Shown here in pieces: positions 62,003-64,000 of a stretch of DNA of 64,000 bases. Position 1 is the stretch's first letter; each line of letters starts with the position of its first letter. Under the pieces are notes generated by a model. The model was not told the DNA's origin. It worked only from the letters and a program-made list of their open reading frames with translations, and searched no databases. The stretch covers positions 744,001-808,000 of the forward strand of contig CAWFQE010000002.1 of the NCBI GenBank assembly GCA_963817885.1. Reading direction: 5' to 3'. The DNA is from CAVOHU01 sp963817885. Its GTDB lineage: Bacteria > Acidobacteriota > Vicinamibacteria > Vicinamibacterales > JAKQTR01. Made by a program: the position numbers and the translations under genes.

Positions 62003-63938
62003 CTATCTCGCGAGTCCGACGCGGCGCAGCAGGTCCTCGAACCGGCGATCGCCGCGCAGGCAATCGTAGATGGGATCCACTTTGAGCGTGGCCATGGAAT
62101 TGGAGTGCTGCGAATAGGCTTTCTCCAGCCACGCCAGGCTCTGGTCCTTGTCGCCAAGGCCGGCATAGGCAATGGCGAACAACGCGGGATCTGTCCGCTG
62201 CGGCTGGTAAAGCTGGCGCAACTTGTCGATCGCCCGGCGCGCTTGCTCCTGCTTGCCTGCGCGGCCGGAAACGTACGCCAGATCCGACCAGAACCACGGC
62301 TTGTCGCCGAAACTGCGTTCACCCATCCGCACCATGGAAAGCGCCGGCGCCGGCAGTCCCTTTTCGATGTACGCCCATTCTTCCAGCAGGCCCGCCCGCG
62401 CAACCTGGGGATCCATTTCCAGCACCGAACCAAGCTTCGCAATGGCGCGGTCATACTGCCGCGCGTAATACGAGAGCGCCCCGTTGTCGGTGGCGATGAT
62501 CAGGGAGAGGGGATCAAGCCGGCGGGCCATCTCGCTCTCCCGAAACGCTTCGTCGAACCGCCCACGAAATCCGAGGTGCTCGGCGTACCAGTGGTGGGCC
62601 GTGGCATAGTTGGGGTTCAACTGAATGGCGCGCCGGAATTCGCGTTCCGCGGTGTCCCAGTCCCAATCGTAGTTCTGCACGATCAGCGCGAGGGCGGTAT
62701 GGGCTTCGGGCAGGGTTCCGTCCAGCTCGAGAGCCCGCAACGCCGCGGCCCGGGCCTTGGTCATGTACCTCGGCCAGAGGCTCGACGCTATATCCGCCGA
62801 TCAGGGCGTAGCAATCCGCCAAGCCGGCATACGACCGGGCGTCGTTGGGATTGTTGGCCGTGGCCTGCTCGAAATACACAATGGCCTGACGGAACGCCGC
62901 CACGTTCCGCTTGTTCCAGAAATACATCCCCTTCAGATAAAGGTCGTACCCCGCGTATTCCTCGTCGGACAGCGAAGCGCGGGTCGTCGCCGGCCCGTGT
63001 GGATGACCCCCGAGCGCGACCTGGATTTCGTCCGCGATCTCGCGAGCGATCTCGTCCTGAAGGACCAGCACGCTGGTCAACCGGCGGTCGTACTCCTTGG
63101 CCCACACGTGCAGTTCGTCGCGGACACGTATCAGCTGGGCCGTAACCCGGACGGCATCGGCATCTTTCCTGACGCTCCCCTCCAGGACATACTGGACATT
63201 CAACTCCAGGCCGATCTGCTTGAGGCGTTCCTGGCTGTTCTTGTAGTGCATCACGGAGGTGCGCGCGATGACGCCCAGGCGATTCGGATCCAGGCGCCCA
63301 AGCTGCGCGATCATCTCTTCGGTGAGCCCGTCGCTCCAGTAATCCTGGCCGGCATCGCCCGTGAGATTCTTGATCGGCAGCACCGCCAGCATCAGCGGGT
63401 CGCTCGCCGCGTGCGGGCGAACCTGCACGCGGGGCCATTGCCAGTACCCGCCGAGCGCCGCCAGGAGAAACACCGATGCGGTAGCGGCCTGCGCCCAAAG
63501 CCGCCGGGTCAGCCGCCGGGGCGCGAGGGCGGGAGCGGACCCGCCCTTCTCGAACTCCGGAACCGGTCCCTGCGCCGGCAGGCTCGCCGCTCGCGACGAA
63601 GCCGGTTCCCCCGCTTCCACAGGGACGATGAAGCGGTACCCCAGTTTCGGGAGCGTCTCGATATATCGCGGCTCAGCCGCGGAATCGGACAACCTGCTGC
63701 GCAGTTCCCTGATCGCGGTGTTCAGGCCGCGCTCGAAGTCGACGTAGGTTTCGGAAGGCCAGAGGATTTGCCGCAACTCGCCGCGGCTGACCACGTCCCC
63801 GGCGCGTTCGACCAGTACCTGCAGCACGCGGAATGGCTGTGGTCGAAGCCTCAGTCTGCTGCCCAGCTTGTATAGCTCCCGCGTCCGGACACGGACCTCG
63901 TAAGGACCGAATCGGTACCGATTCGCCTGTGCGGGCAT
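62003..63938 (-). CDS. CadC-like winged-helix regulator with membrane helix and TPR domain
   Basis: This protein of about 640 residues opens with an OmpR/CadC-type DNA-binding winged helix (YRFGPYEVRVRTRELYKLGSRLRLRPQPFRVLQVLVERAGDVVSRGELRQILWPSETYVDFERGLNTAIRELRSRLSD... to about residue 110). A membrane helix follows near 150-170 (ASVFLLAALGGYWQWP). Next is an adenylate-cyclase-associated-like region (AVLPIKNLTGDAGQDYWSDGLTEEMIAQLGRL...VLEGSVRKDADAVRVTAQLI) and then TPRs to the C-terminus (LNPNYATAHHWYAEHLGFRGRF...). One +1 break at GTACC (62765-62769) interrupts it; repair gives PLAEYMTKARAAAL. Its target is unknown. Such regulators are strikingly abundant in Acidobacteriota. Confidence 0.85.
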
Positions 63939-64000
63939 CAGGTCCCCTGGCAGCCACCCAACATCAGAGAGCCCTCCAAGCTGCCTGGAATGAACAGCTT

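Overview
The window is a high-GC chromosomal segment. Several families point to Acidobacteriota, most likely a Vicinamibacteria-type lineage: a VWFA-related protein of the acidobacterial type, a CadC-like winged-helix/TPR regulator, DUF5916 outer-membrane proteins, CHRD and carboxypeptidase-regulatory-domain exported proteins, and many exported peptidases. This is inference from gene content; there is no rRNA gene to confirm it. No tRNA, rRNA, CRISPR array or intact transposase gene was found.

Layout. 1-4.4 kb: phosphate uptake (pstC, pstS, a porin), with candidate Pho boxes before pstS and the porin. 4.6-9.6 kb: a small zinc-site membrane protein, prolyl oligopeptidase, CHRD lipoprotein and a second porin. 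9.8-17.5 kb: an acetate module with an OFA-type transporter and acetyl-CoA synthetase on the plus strand. These face acuB, acuC and a Pat-like acetyltransferase on the minus strand, which together would set synthetase activity through lysine acetylation. 17.7-31.8 kb: LysE exporter, DUF5916 protein, M24 peptidase, a TIGR04076/ferredoxin/tungsten-oxidoreductase operon, a hybrid sensor kinase, a VWFA protein and a VOC protein. 31.1-35.8 kb: accessory debris comprising an AbiEii fragment, a 23-bp tandem repeat, a Phd/VapC toxin-antitoxin pair, two nuoN fragments and a carboxypeptidase-regulatory-domain protein.

36.1-53.4 kb is the most unusual part: a tight, co-directional six-gene operon. It encodes a leaderless S8 protease with a CCCDCCC cluster beside its active serine, a DUF6603-like beta-rich protein, three giant proteins of unknown function (1117, 1845 and 622 residues) and a small membrane protein. 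Copies of a ~117-bp two-hairpin repeat (A, B, C at 35.8, 53.4 and 57.4 kb, all in one orientation) bound this block and a second block of a secreted metzincin-like protease plus its anchored partner. A gene is broken or ended at every repeat copy. 57.5-62 kb holds more gene fragments, an NHL-repeat protein and a CadC-like regulator.

Data quality matters here. Roughly 28 reading-frame breaks occur in otherwise well-conserved genes, and every one I could sign is a +1 insertion. Seven fall at GGTAC/GTACC. I treat most as insertion-type sequencing errors, so genes such as pstS, acs, the prolyl oligopeptidase and the aldehyde oxidoreductase are annotated as single genes spanning the breaks. The nuoN copies also carry an internal deletion and duplication and are true relics.
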